From contig CAWVKD010000085.1 of the NCBI GenBank assembly GCA_963929765.1, positions 1 to 17,399 of the forward strand: a DNA stretch of 17,399 nt, read 5' to 3'. This DNA is from RGIG529 sp963929765 (GTDB lineage: Bacteria > Bacillota > Clostridia > Oscillospirales > Oscillospiraceae). Shown here in pieces: positions 6,313 through 13,602 of the stretch (position 1 is its first letter; every line of letters starts with the position of its first letter). The notes below the pieces were generated by a model that was not told the DNA's origin, searched no databases, and saw nothing but the letters and a program-made list of their open reading frames with translations. The position numbers were made by a program, and so were the translations under genes.

Positions 6313-7851
6313 TTACGGGCGGGGAATTGCAGGTCTATCTTTTGCAGGGCCTCCATGGTGGGCATGGGGCGGGGGTTCCTGATCACCAAGCCGTTTTCCC
6401 CGATAAGGTGCAACAGCATCTCCCAAAGATAAAATGCCCCAGGCGGCAAACAGAGTGATCATAGGCAAAAGGGAATAGTGATATCTCCCAGCCACTTCTA
6501 CCGCCATTTGGGCAAAGGTGAGTCCAGGAAAGTAGATCATGACAAGAAAGAGAGGGGAACGATCCCCTTTTTGAATGATGGCGATGGTGCCGAAAAGAGC
6601 CAGAAGGCAGCACCAAAGATAAAAACTGTTGCAAGCCACAGAGAGGAAGTCTGTGTGACGCAAAATGGAAGAGCCATAGCCTACACAGGCGTCGTCATGT
6701 CCCAGGAAGATGGTGAATTTATCCCAAAGAAGCCCAGGAAGGTTTTCAATGGTGTTCCAACGCTCTTTGGCAAGGGATATCATTTGGCTCTGGGCCTGTG
6801 GAGCAGTGGTGCCAGGTTGGTCGCTGAACGATGCTAAACGATCACTATCTTCCTGATTCCAACGTCCATCACTCTCTTCATTAAGTCCAACATAGATGTT
6901 ATATCCCGGCACAGAGGCTGCCTCTTCCCCGATGCGTTGTTCCAAGTACATGGTACCGATTCCTGAGGACAGGATATAGGTAGCCAGCAAAACGGCGGAA
7001 AAGAGGATAACATTCCAACGTACAGGAGCAGGACGGAACGGAAAGGGCCGTAAAAAGAGAAGCCAGAGGAACAGGCCAATCAAGAAAATAGCCCCTATAG
7101 GACGAGTCATATTGACCACAGTCAGTACACATCCGCATAGCACGCCAAACAAAACAGCACGGCCTTTTTGGGCTTTCCAGTGGGTCGCCCTCCTGGCGGG
7201 AAAGAAGAGAGCCAAAAGAGACAGAAAAAGTAAAATGCCGGTCGTATACAAAGGTTCGGAAAGAACATACATATTGTAAATGGTTTGAGAAGGGAAAAAA
7301 ATCCAGAGCAGGCAGGCGATGAAAGCTGCTTTTCGACCCAGCAGCCGGTTGCCCAAAAAGAAGATCAATCCGCAAGATATGGTGGAGAGAACGACATTTA
7401 AAACAGGTGCCAGGAGAGAAGAAAAACCAAAAAGAGAGCCAAACAGACTGAGAAAAAAGGAGTAGCCAAACAGATGAGGAAAGAGTGCCATGTCTCGACC
7501 ATAGGAGAGAACTTTTTCTTGGGAGAGCGATTTGGCATACCCCCAAAAGGTGCTGTAATCTCCCATCGGCTCTATTTGTGCATAAAGGACCCAGAAGAGT
7601 TTAAAGGCAAAACAGAGCAGGAGCAGACAGAGCAAAGAAAGCCATAAAGGATAGTTGCAGTCTCTTTTTGCTATGTGATAAAAAAGGAAACTACCCAAGG
7701 AAAGACCAAGGAACAGCAAGATGACGGTTGGGAGAAAATGGGTATCTTCCGAAAGAAAGAACGAGGCAAGAACCAGAAAAAAGAGAAGTGCGCATATTGC
7801 ATAAGCGATTCGGCCCAACCAAAGGGGCCACCGTCTCTGTTCCCATTTCAT
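6313..7851 (-). CDS. Multi-pass membrane glycosyltransferase (GT-C, GT39/ArnT-like)
   Basis: The 512-residue protein has around ten or more hydrophobic spans. The first large loop carries an acidic motif EPMGDYSTFWGYA (D98), and a second conserved-looking stretch VLSEPLYTTGILLF follows. This layout fits GT-C glycosyltransferases that move a sugar from a polyprenyl-phosphate donor to an acceptor outside the membrane. A soluble loop at about 330-390 (GYNIYVGLNEESDGRW) and a basic/proline-rich tail (HAHHGGPAKDRPAIPRP) complete it. The ATG at 7851 has AGAAGGA upstream. The gene stands alone, convergent to the ABC operon and divergent from the DUF3048 gene. Acceptor and sugar cannot be inferred. 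A GtrA-like protein, often a partner of such enzymes, is encoded some 4 kb away. Confidence 0.8.
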   Translation of the reverse strand: MKWEQRRWPLWLGRIAYAICALLFFLVLASFFLSEDTHFLPTVILLFLGLSLGSFLFYHIAKRDCNYPLWLSLLCLLLLCFAFKLFWVLYAQIEPMGDYSTFWGYAKSLSQEKVLSYGRDMALFPHLFGYSFFLSLFGSLFGFSSLLAPVLNVVLSTISCGLIFFLGNRLLGRKAAFIACLLWIFFPSQTIYNMYVLSEPLYTTGILLFLSLLALFFPARRATHWKAQKGRAVLFGVLCGCVLTVVNMTRPIGAIFLIGLFLWLLFLRPFPFRPAPVRWNVILFSAVLLATYILSSGIGTMYLEQRIGEEAASVPGYNIYVGLNEESDGRWNQEDSDRLASFSDQPGTTAPQAQSQMISLAKERWNTIENLPGLLWDKFTIFLGHDDACVGYGSSILRHTDFLSVACNSFYLWCCLLALFGTIAIIQKGDRSPLFLVMIYFPGLTFAQMAVEVAGRYHYSLLPMITLFAAWGILSLGDAVAPYRGKRLGDQEPPPHAHHGGPAKDRPAIPRP

Positions 7852-7890
7852 AAAGATTCCTTCTTTCCAAAAAGTGTTATTTCATCCTGT

Positions 7891-7914
7891 TTTATGATAC
7901 TTTATGATATCATA
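7891..7914. repeat. Direct repeat TTTATGATA with embedded palindrome in divergent promoter region
   Basis: TTTATGATA occurs at 7891-7899 and 7901-7909, one helical turn apart, and the second copy is part of the 12-bp palindrome TATGATATCATA (7903-7914). It lies between two divergent genes (glycosyltransferase and DUF3048 lipoprotein), so it may be an operator or contain -10 elements. The rest of the gene-free 7852-8139 stretch is strikingly purine-rich (about 7914-8130), and I see nothing else in it apart from the AAAGGAG site. Confidence 0.5.
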
Positions 7915-8139
7915 GGAAGGGAGAAGAAGCAAGAAAGAAGGAGAAAAAGAGAGAAAAAGGGGAAAATCCAGGGTGTCTTTCCGGAATGGGCCGGGAGCTT
8001 GTCTCATATAGTGAGAGAAAGGGAAAGGAGGAAATTGAGGAGGATGGTTGACAGAGCGGTGTTTTCGGCGGTATCATACAAAGAAGAGAAAAAGGTCGAA
8101 TCAAATGCGTCAAAGGAAAGGAAGAAAGGAGCGATCGTT

Positions 8140-9216
8140 GTGAGGAAAAAGATAGGTTTATGGGGAATGACGGTCTTACTGATACTGACGCTTTGCAGTT
8201 GCGGAGGTGTTTCTTCACCATCAACCAATGGGGACGGGGTCCCAGTTTCATCTGATGCTCAGACCTCTGGCAATAAGGAAGGGGTCAATCCGTTGACCGG
8301 TCTCCCCATCGATCAAGAAGAGGAGCAGAACCGTCCCATTGCTGTGATGCTCAATAATATCAAGGTAGCTTTGCCACAGTATGGGGTGTCAAAGGCAGAC
8401 CAGATTTATGAAGTGGTTGCAGAAGGTGGAATCACCCGCATGCTGGGAGTATTCCAGAGTGTAAAAGATGTGGGTGATATTGGCAGTGTCCGCAGTACCC
8501 GGCTGTACTATTTGGATCTTGCCCAGGGTTTGGACGCTATTTTGCTTCATGCCGGCGGCAGTGAAGAAGCGTATGATGCCATCGCAAGCCGTGGGATTAC
8601 AGCATTGGATTGTGTTCGGGGACCGTATATGAATACGCTTTTCTGGCGGGATCAGGACCGGGTCAAAACCGCAGGATATGAGCATAGTGTCTTCACTTCG
8701 GGGGAAAAGATCCAATCTGTTCTTGCCACTTTGGATATCCGGAAAACCCATGAAGGGGACGAATATCGTTCTATGGTGTTTTCCGATGATGGAACACCTG
8801 TTGGCGGCAGCCAGGCCCAGGAGATTACCGTTCCTTTTTCCAATTATAAAACAGGTGTTTTTACTTATGATGAAGAGAGCGGGACCTATCTTGTCAGCCA
8901 GTATGGCAAGGCCTATGTAGACGGCGAGACAAATGAGCAGGTGGGTGTGAAAAATGTATTGGTGCTCTATACCGATATTTCACGTATTTCGGGAGATACG
9001 GCTGGCCGTATGAAAGTCAATCTCACAGGAAGTGGAACAGGGCTGTATGCATGCAACGGCAAGGTACAGGAGATTGTTTGGTCCAAAGAAGGGCCGGAAC
9101 ATCCGTTCCAGTATACCTATGAAGATGGAACAGAAGTCCAGTTTGGCAAAGGCAGCAGCTATATCAATATCATCAGCAAAAACACAGAAGCCACGATGAC
9201 AGAGTCGGTATCATAA
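8140..9216 (+). CDS. DUF3048 (YerB-like) lipoprotein
   Basis: This is an exported lipoprotein of unknown biochemical function. A GTG start at 8140 has AAAGGAG 8 bases upstream and gives a clean signal peptide with lipobox LCSC (C21). The mature part opens with the family-typical NPLTGLPIDQEEEQNRPIAVMLNNIKVALPQYGVSKADQIYEVVAEGGITRMLGVFQ stretch and continues with SVRSTRLYYLDLAQGLDAILLHAGGS, which I recognise as DUF3048/YerB. It is 358 residues, normal for the family. The frame stays open upstream to 7675, but that extension is antisense to the glycosyltransferase and has no signal sequence, so it is not used. No terminator is visible before the nitroreductase genes, so they may be cotranscribed. 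Confidence 0.88.
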   Translation: MRKKIGLWGMTVLLILTLCSCGGVSSPSTNGDGVPVSSDAQTSGNKEGVNPLTGLPIDQEEEQNRPIAVMLNNIKVALPQYGVSKADQIYEVVAEGGITRMLGVFQSVKDVGDIGSVRSTRLYYLDLAQGLDAILLHAGGSEEAYDAIASRGITALDCVRGPYMNTLFWRDQDRVKTAGYEHSVFTSGEKIQSVLATLDIRKTHEGDEYRSMVFSDDGTPVGGSQAQEITVPFSNYKTGVFTYDEESGTYLVSQYGKAYVDGETNEQVGVKNVLVLYTDISRISGDTAGRMKVNLTGSGTGLYACNGKVQEIVWSKEGPEHPFQYTYEDGTEVQFGKGSSYINIISKNTEATMTESVS

Positions 9217-9305
9217 CGAAAGAGGAGCAAAGATGGGGAGGCAAAAGGAGAGCCAACCCATCTAACCTGTATCGGGGTATGGAAAAATGGGGAGGAGGAA
9301 TGTAG

Positions 9306-10121
9306 ATGAAAATCGATGAATCCCTTTGCATTGGTTGTGGAAAATGTGTGAAAGACTGTTTCAGCCGAACCATTCAATTGGGGCCTGGCCATGCGATTTT
9401 CACAGGGGAGCCCTGTATGGAATGTTTTCATTGTATCGCTGTTTGTCCTACCGGGGCCATTTCAGGGACAAAGGGGGAAATGGCTCAGGTCCGTCCCTAT
9501 GAAAAAGAGAGCTTTTCGGTTTTACCCGGGCATCTTCAAAATTTGATTGCCTTCCGGCGCAGTATCAGACAGTTCCGAAAGGAGCAGTTGACAGAAGAGG
9601 AGCTTCATATGCTGCTGGAAGCAGCCCGCTATTCACCAACAGCAGGCAACCGTCAGCCGCTGCGCTATCTTGTATTACAAGAAAAGCGGGAAGAAATCAC
9701 CCGAAAGGCCATTGTTGCCCTTGCAGAAGCAGCAGAGAGGGAAGAAGGGATCCAGCGGATCTTTGGGGGGAAGAAGTCCTATGCCGCCTACTGGAAACGA
9801 GGACTTCAGGAATATGAAACCCGAGGGATGGATGGGCTGTTTTACCATGCTCCCACCGTGCTTTTGTTCGTAGGGCCAAAGGAGGCTGCTATTGATGCAG
9901 GCATTGCTTCTTCTAACGTAGAACTTCTTGCCGCAGCCATGGGACTTGGTGCATGTTATGTGGCGTTTTTCAAACGGGCGTGTCTTGCCGATCCGTCTCT
10001 GTTGACGGATTTGGGCCTTGGACCAGACGAAGAACCTCTGGCCATTCTGGCATTGGGGCATAAGCAGGTCACCTATTACCGAACCGTACCTCGCAGGGAA
10101 GCAAAAATCACCAGGATGTAA
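9306..10121 (+). CDS. Ferredoxin-nitroreductase fusion (copy 1)
   Basis: The 271-residue protein joins an N-terminal 2x[4Fe-4S] ferredoxin domain (C8, C11, C14, C18 and C37, C40, C43, C47) to an FMN-dependent nitroreductase domain from about residue 75. The nitroreductase domain shows FRRSIRQFRKEQL, SPTAGNRQPLRYLVL, a DAGIASSNVELLAAAMGLGACYVAF stretch and the LGHK ending. The fusion probably feeds electrons from ferredoxin-type carriers to the flavin; the physiological substrate is unknown. AGGAGG lies 7 bases before the ATG. The next gene is a paralogue with the same domain order. Confidence 0.9.
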   Translation: MKIDESLCIGCGKCVKDCFSRTIQLGPGHAIFTGEPCMECFHCIAVCPTGAISGTKGEMAQVRPYEKESFSVLPGHLQNLIAFRRSIRQFRKEQLTEEELHMLLEAARYSPTAGNRQPLRYLVLQEKREEITRKAIVALAEAAEREEGIQRIFGGKKSYAAYWKRGLQEYETRGMDGLFYHAPTVLLFVGPKEAAIDAGIASSNVELLAAAMGLGACYVAFFKRACLADPSLLTDLGLGPDEEPLAILALGHKQVTYYRTVPRREAKITRM

Positions 10122-10193
10122 TATTTGTCTCGAAGATCCCGGGGGGGGGAAAATAGGAAATGATGTAAAGAGAGAAAAAAGGAGAATATCATT

Positions 10194-11024
10194 ATGTTGA
10201 AGATCAATGAGGCCCTCTGTGTAGGTTGTGGACTTTGTGCGTCGGAGTGCTTTTATGGTCGTATTACCATAGAGGGGAAAAAAGCAAAGATGGGGGAAAC
10301 ACCCTGTTGGAACTGTTACCATTGTATCGGCCTATGTCCTGTAGGCGCCATTTCAGATAATGATGTGGATATGAGCCAAGTTGTGTCATACAACGAGAAA
10401 GCATTTCACGTTTCGCCGGATAAATTAGGGAATCTGATCAAATTCCGTCGTAGCATTCGCTCTTTTGAAAAGACGCCGCTATCCAAAGGGGATCTGACCC
10501 GCCTTTTGAATGCTGGCCGGTATTCCCCGTCTGGGAGCAACCGTCAGCTGATCCGCTATGTGGTATTGCAAGACACATTGGATGAGATCCGGGACGCTGC
10601 CATCGAAGCTTTCTGGGGCGTTGCTCAGCGGAACGACCCAGAAGAAATCGACAAAGTATATGCAGGGAATGCAGGATACAATGCCTATTGGAAACGGGGC
10701 TATCGAGCTTATCGGGAAGAAGGAAAAGACGGACTGTTTTACAATGCCCCCACAGTGATTTTGGCCGTTGCACCGAAAGATGACCTTAGCATGCTGGATG
10801 CAGGAATTGCCACTTCCAACATCGAACTGATGGCAGCAGCCAGTGGATTTGGCGCATGCTATATTGCCTTTTTGCAGATGGCCTGCACAGCAGAGCCAAA
10901 GCTGAAAGAAAAGATGGGTATCCGGGAAGGGGAAGAGATTTTGGCAGTTATGGCTATAGGCCGGCCGGCCATTCGTTTTGCAAGGACCGTTCCGAGAAAT
11001 GAACTGAATGTAGAGTGGAGATAA
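10194..11024 (+). CDS. Ferredoxin-nitroreductase fusion (copy 2, paralogue of copy 1)
   Basis: This 276-residue protein has the same architecture as its neighbour: cysteines 9, 12, 15, 19 and 38, 41, 44, 48 for two [4Fe-4S] clusters, then a nitroreductase domain beginning FRRSIRSFEKTPL with SPSGSNRQLIRYVVL and DAGIATSNIELMAAASGFGACYIAF. Shared blocks such as AYWKRG and GLFYxAPTV show that the pair arose by tandem duplication, and the copies have since diverged widely. The ATG has AAAAGGAG upstream. The 72-base gap to copy 1 contains a run of nine G. Substrate specificity is not predictable. Confidence 0.9.
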   Translation: MLKINEALCVGCGLCASECFYGRITIEGKKAKMGETPCWNCYHCIGLCPVGAISDNDVDMSQVVSYNEKAFHVSPDKLGNLIKFRRSIRSFEKTPLSKGDLTRLLNAGRYSPSGSNRQLIRYVVLQDTLDEIRDAAIEAFWGVAQRNDPEEIDKVYAGNAGYNAYWKRGYRAYREEGKDGLFYNAPTVILAVAPKDDLSMLDAGIATSNIELMAAASGFGACYIAFLQMACTAEPKLKEKMGIREGEEILAVMAIGRPAIRFARTVPRNELNVEWR

Positions 11025-11055
11025 TCCGAAGGGGAATAAGAAAGGAAGATCAATC

Positions 11056-11685
11056 ATGAGCAATGCTGCATTTCCGTTGGAAGAAGTACTTTTTTCCAGC
11101 TCCATGGCAGACTATGAAGATGTGGTTATAAAATTTCAACATTCCATGTATATGGGGTTGTGGGAAGAGGCTATGAAATCGTTAAAGATCGAAGTACTCT
11201 ATCAAAGCAAACTTCATGGGAGAGGCCATATTGAACGGACCATGCTCTTTGGGGCATTGCTTGCGATGGAGCAGTCTCTCAACCGGGAAGACACGATTTT
11301 ACTGCTTTTGGGCTGTAGTTATCATGATGTAGGACGTATCAATGACCGGCGGGACGATGATCATGGTCGGCGCAGTGCGGAACAGATCGGTGGTATTACA
11401 GGACTTCCAGAAGGGGAAGAGCTCAATCTTTTGCGTGCCATGGTAGAAGCCCACTCTTTGGACGATAAAGATTTGGATCAGGTATGCCAGAAGTATCATG
11501 TAAAAGATATGGTACGTGGCCGGAAATTGGCATTGCTGTTGAAGGATGCAGACGCATTAGACCGGGTTCGAATCGCTCACTTGTTGGATCCCAGTTATTT
11601 TCGTTTTTCCTGCAGCCATGATTTGCTTCCTTTTGCCTTTCGGTTGTATGATGTAGAACAAACTATCGCCCAGCGAGCAGGATGA
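11056..11685 (+). CDS. HD-domain metal-dependent phosphohydrolase
   Basis: The 209-residue protein has the spaced metal ligands of the HD superfamily: H58 in HGRGHIERT, H90-D91 in SYHDVGR, H103 in DDDHGRRSAEQ, H133 in VEAHS and D164 in LLKDADALDRVR. Members cleave phosphoester bonds in nucleotides or second messengers; the exact substrate is unknown. It follows the second nitroreductase by 31 bases with GAAAGGAAG before the ATG, so it is probably the last gene of the operon, and a stem-loop terminator follows. No signal peptide or membrane segment is visible. Confidence 0.85.
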   Translation: MSNAAFPLEEVLFSSSMADYEDVVIKFQHSMYMGLWEEAMKSLKIEVLYQSKLHGRGHIERTMLFGALLAMEQSLNREDTILLLLGCSYHDVGRINDRRDDDHGRRSAEQIGGITGLPEGEELNLLRAMVEAHSLDDKDLDQVCQKYHVKDMVRGRKLALLLKDADALDRVRIAHLLDPSYFRFSCSHDLLPFAFRLYDVEQTIAQRAG

Positions 11686-11724
11686 GGGAGGGAGCGGGCA
11701 GCTCCGTCCATTGGATTTTAACAG

Positions 11725-11770
11725 GCGGCTCTATGCCATCGGGAATCTTTTCCGGGGCAGAGCCGCTTTT
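11725..11770 (+). terminator. Rho-independent terminator after HD-domain gene
   Basis: Outer arms GCGGCTCT (11725-11732) and AGAGCCGC (11759-11766) enclose a second pairing of CGGGAA with TTTCCG (one G-U) and are followed by TTTT. It begins 39 bases after the HD gene stop. A smaller GGAGC/GCTCC hairpin precedes it at about 11691-11705. Confidence 0.75.
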
Positions 11771-11813
11771 CTGTGTCAAAAAGGCTAGGAACAGGCAAGA
11801 ACTAAAATCCAGA

Positions 11814-11842
11814 TTGTCAGTAGGGGAAAATTGTGATATAAT
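11814..11842 (+). promoter_or_regulatory. Near-consensus sigma-A promoter for gtrA-like/cdd
   Basis: TTGTCA (11814-11819) and TATAAT (11837-11842) are separated by exactly 17 bases, and the -10 is preceded by TGA (extended -10). It lies between a terminator and the GtrA-like gene. The leader of about 85 bases is purine-rich and shows no obvious riboswitch fold. Confidence 0.85.
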
Positions 11843-11932
11843 GCTAAATTATATTTTAAGGAAATATAAAGATGAAGTAAGGAAGAAAAGGGAGAAAAAG
11901 AAGAAGCGGGACAGAGAAAAGAGGGAAAAACC

Positions 11933-12379
11933 ATGAAATGGAAGGAACTGCTGATTCATTATAAAAAAATCATTATCTATTACATCATCGGTATTATCAA
12001 CACACTGGTGGATTTTGCCGTCTATAGTGGTGTATTTTTTCTTACCCATATGCCAGTACCCAGTCAGGCCGCAGGGTATGTATCAGGTATTTTATGCAGT
12101 TTCTGTCTCAACCGCGGCATCACATTTCGGGCAGAAAAAGGGGGAAGCCCTCTGCTGCAATTTGTGCGATTTATTTTGGTGAATTTGGTCAGCCTAGGGA
12201 TCAGTCTGGGGAGTATCCATTTACTCACTGACTGCTTGGGTATCAACGGCTACCTAGCCAAAATTCCCATTTCCTTTGTTACATCCTTAATCAATTATTT
12301 TGGATATAAGTTTTTGGTGTTCAAAAGGGAAGAGGAGGATCCTTGTGATACAGAAAATGTCGACACTCATGACGCATGA
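11933..12379 (+). CDS. GtrA-family membrane protein
   Basis: The 148-residue protein has four predicted membrane spans and the family pattern YYIIGIINTLVDFAVYSGVFF near the start, LNRGITFR in the middle, and FVTSLINYFGYKFLVF before a hydrophilic tail. GtrA-like proteins are thought to help move polyprenyl-linked sugars across the membrane for wall or surface-polymer glycosylation. That role would suit the membrane glycosyltransferase about 4 kb to the left, but the link is only inferred. GAGGG precedes the ATG at 11933. Its 3' end overlaps the start of the cytidine deaminase gene by 35 bases. Confidence 0.88.
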   Translation: MKWKELLIHYKKIIIYYIIGIINTLVDFAVYSGVFFLTHMPVPSQAAGYVSGILCSFCLNRGITFRAEKGGSPLLQFVRFILVNLVSLGISLGSIHLLTDCLGINGYLAKIPISFVTSLINYFGYKFLVFKREEEDPCDTENVDTHDA

Positions 12380-12758
12380 AGCACTGGCACACATGGCTAT
12401 CGAAGCATCTTCTTTTGCCTATGCACCCTATTCCAACTTTCCTGTAGGTGCTGCATTACTCTGTGAAGACGGCAGTGTCTATACCGGATGTAATATCGAA
12501 AATGCTGCCTTTGGAGCAGGTCTTTGTGCTGAGCGGGTAGCCCTTGGGAAAGCAGTGAGTGAAGGAAAAAGAAAGTTCCAGGTTCTAGCCGTGGCGTCTC
12601 AGGGAGAATCTTATTGCATGCCGTGTGGCATCTGCCGCCAGATGTTTTGGGAATTTTCCCCAGATCTTTTGGTTCTCTGCACCAAAGGTGACGGGACGTT
12701 TATCATGTATTCTCTCAAAGATCTTCTTCCTCATGCATTTGGTGATTACCGTTCTTAG
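12345..12758 (+). CDS. cdd: Cytidine deaminase
   Basis: Converts cytidine and deoxycytidine to uridine and deoxyuridine in pyrimidine salvage. The 137-residue product carries the substrate motif APYSNFPVGAAL, the GCNIENAAF stretch, and the zinc-binding and catalytic residues in LCAERVAL (C61, E63) and MPCGICRQ (C94, C97). Length matches the small homotetrameric class. I chose the GTG at 12345 because AGAGGAGG lies 6 bases upstream. An ATG at 12357 is less well placed, and a longer frame opening at 12300 would overlap the GtrA-like gene further and lacks a ribosome binding site. Confidence 0.92.
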   Translation: MIQKMSTLMTHEALAHMAIEASSFAYAPYSNFPVGAALLCEDGSVYTGCNIENAAFGAGLCAERVALGKAVSEGKRKFQVLAVASQGESYCMPCGICRQMFWEFSPDLLVLCTKGDGTFIMYSLKDLLPHAFGDYRS

Positions 12759-12774
12759 AGAGATCTTTCTACAC

Positions 12775-12804
12775 GCATAGAAAGAGATGGTGCCGGACAG
12801 ACTA
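12775..12804 (+). promoter_or_regulatory. Forespore (sigma F/sigma G-type) promoter for spoVAC
   Basis: GCATA (12775-12779) matches the -35 GYWTA, and GGACAGACTA (12795-12804) matches the sigma-F -10 GGNNANAHTR, with a 15-base spacer. Read as sigma G, CAGACTA is one mismatch from CATNNTA. The site ends 23 bases before the spoVAC ATG, and GGAGG lies between. spoVA operons are known to be forespore-expressed under sigma G, which agrees. Confidence 0.75.
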
Positions 12805-12827
12805 AGAAACGAAACGGAGGTCTGATC

Positions 12828-13214
12828 ATGGCACAGATGACAAAAGAACAGTACCTTGCTTATGTGGAGGGAAAAGCAAAAAAATCTCCTATTGTCAAAA
12901 ATGTCTCCCTGGCATTTTTGGTGGGAGGACTCATCTGCGTATTGGGCCAGGTGTTATTAAATGTGTACCAATATTGGGGAATGGACAAAACAGGTGCCGC
13001 TAACCTGGTATCGATAACGTTGATTTTTCTTTCTGCACTTTTTACTGGGCTCAATTGGTACAGTAAACTGGCAAAGTATGCAGGTGCTGGCACTTTGGTA
13101 CCCATTACCGGTTTTGCCAATGCTGTGGTATCTCCTGCACTGGAGTTTCGAAGCGACGAAAGAGTTATAATAGGGACAAGTCCAATAATAACAATATTTC
13201 GGGCAATATCTTAA
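12828..13214 (+). pseudogene. spoVAC: spoVAC, 3' part lost or displaced by prophage insertion
   Basis: SpoVAC is an inner spore-membrane protein needed for dipicolinic acid uptake into the forespore; the Bacillus protein acts as a mechanosensitive channel. Residues 1-110 are clearly SpoVAC: a hydrophilic N-terminus, the span VSLAFLVGGLICVLGQVLLNVY, the span VSITLIFLSALFTGLNWY, then KYAGAGTLVPITGFANAVVSPALEFRSD. Homologues continue with a glycine and a further hydrophobic segment to about 150 residues. Here the frame instead runs through 18 unrelated AT-rich codons (ERVIIGTSPIITIFRAIS) and stops. The last membrane segment is missing, and neither spoVAD nor spoVAE follows. GGAGG lies 7 bases before the ATG. 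The break is near 13155-13160, where phage-like DNA starts. Confidence 0.85.
13146..13161. other. Prophage/spoVAC junction, candidate attachment site
   Basis: SpoVAC homology ends at codon 110 (13155-13157), and base composition drops at once. Precisely here lies a short dyad, TTTCG (13146-13150) and CGAAA (13157-13161) around a 6-base centre, the sort of layout seen at recombinase crossover sites. The other prophage end is outside the window, so a core repeat cannot be confirmed. Confidence 0.4.
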
Positions 13215-13345
13215 CTGAATCCACAAAATATAGTGCGAAAGGAGAATTATATTATAGGTGATCAGCGATATCAAAAATTTTTGGATAATCAACTAGCAGG
13301 CAAAACACTTTTTTCAGTGTATAAGAAAGTTATATTGTTTTTTGA

Positions 13346-13387
13346 AGAAAACGGCATGGCTTCGGTTGTGCCGTTTTCTTTTTTTTT
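13346..13387 (+). terminator. Strong Rho-independent terminator
   Basis: An 11-bp perfect stem (13346-13356 with 13369-13379) around a 12-base loop is followed by an unbroken T-run to 13387. It would stop transcripts entering from the spoVAC promoter or from the short AT-rich stretch after the junction. The gene-free interval 13215-13602 otherwise holds only a doubtful 61-codon frame and the promoter at 13521-13550. Confidence 0.88.
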
Positions 13388-13520
13388 CAGCAATCTTCCA
13401 CAAAATATCATAGCATAAAAAGATTTAGATACCCTTTTCTGTTTTTATTGTTGCTGTTTGTGGTTTCCGTTATAGATGGCTTTCGCAAATTCTAAAGGTT
13501 GTAAATATCTGTGAATATAG

Positions 13521-13550
13521 ATGACAAAAGAAGGAAAGATATGGTATAAT
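13521..13550 (+). promoter_or_regulatory. Sigma-A promoter of the MORN lipoprotein gene
   Basis: ATGACA (13521-13526), an 18-base spacer and a perfect TATAAT (13545-13550) preceded by TGG (extended -10) form a good vegetative promoter about 50 bases before the gene. It indicates expression independent of the phage late genes on the other strand. Confidence 0.75.
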
Positions 13551-13602
13551 TTGTATACTCAAATTCGATATTTAATATATACGCAAAGAGGAGTGACTTG
13601 AA

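Noticed and set aside
7675..8139. N-terminal extension of the DUF3048 reading frame
   Set aside because: It is antisense to the glycosyltransferase gene up to 7851, is lysine/glutamate-rich purine DNA, and would bury the signal peptide; the GTG at 8140 has an ideal ribosome binding site.
11682..11936. 84-codon frame after the HD-domain gene
   Set aside because: It runs through a terminator and a near-consensus promoter, and its tail is low-complexity lysine/glutamate sequence; not a credible gene.
13100..13250. tRNA gene as prophage attachment site
   Set aside because: No cloverleaf or T-loop-like sequence is present at the junction; the sequence is spoVAC coding DNA.
13233..13418. 61-codon frame after the spoVAC break
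   Set aside because: The AAAGGAG lies inside the frame downstream of its GTG, and a strong terminator forms its last third; more likely non-coding phage-end sequence.
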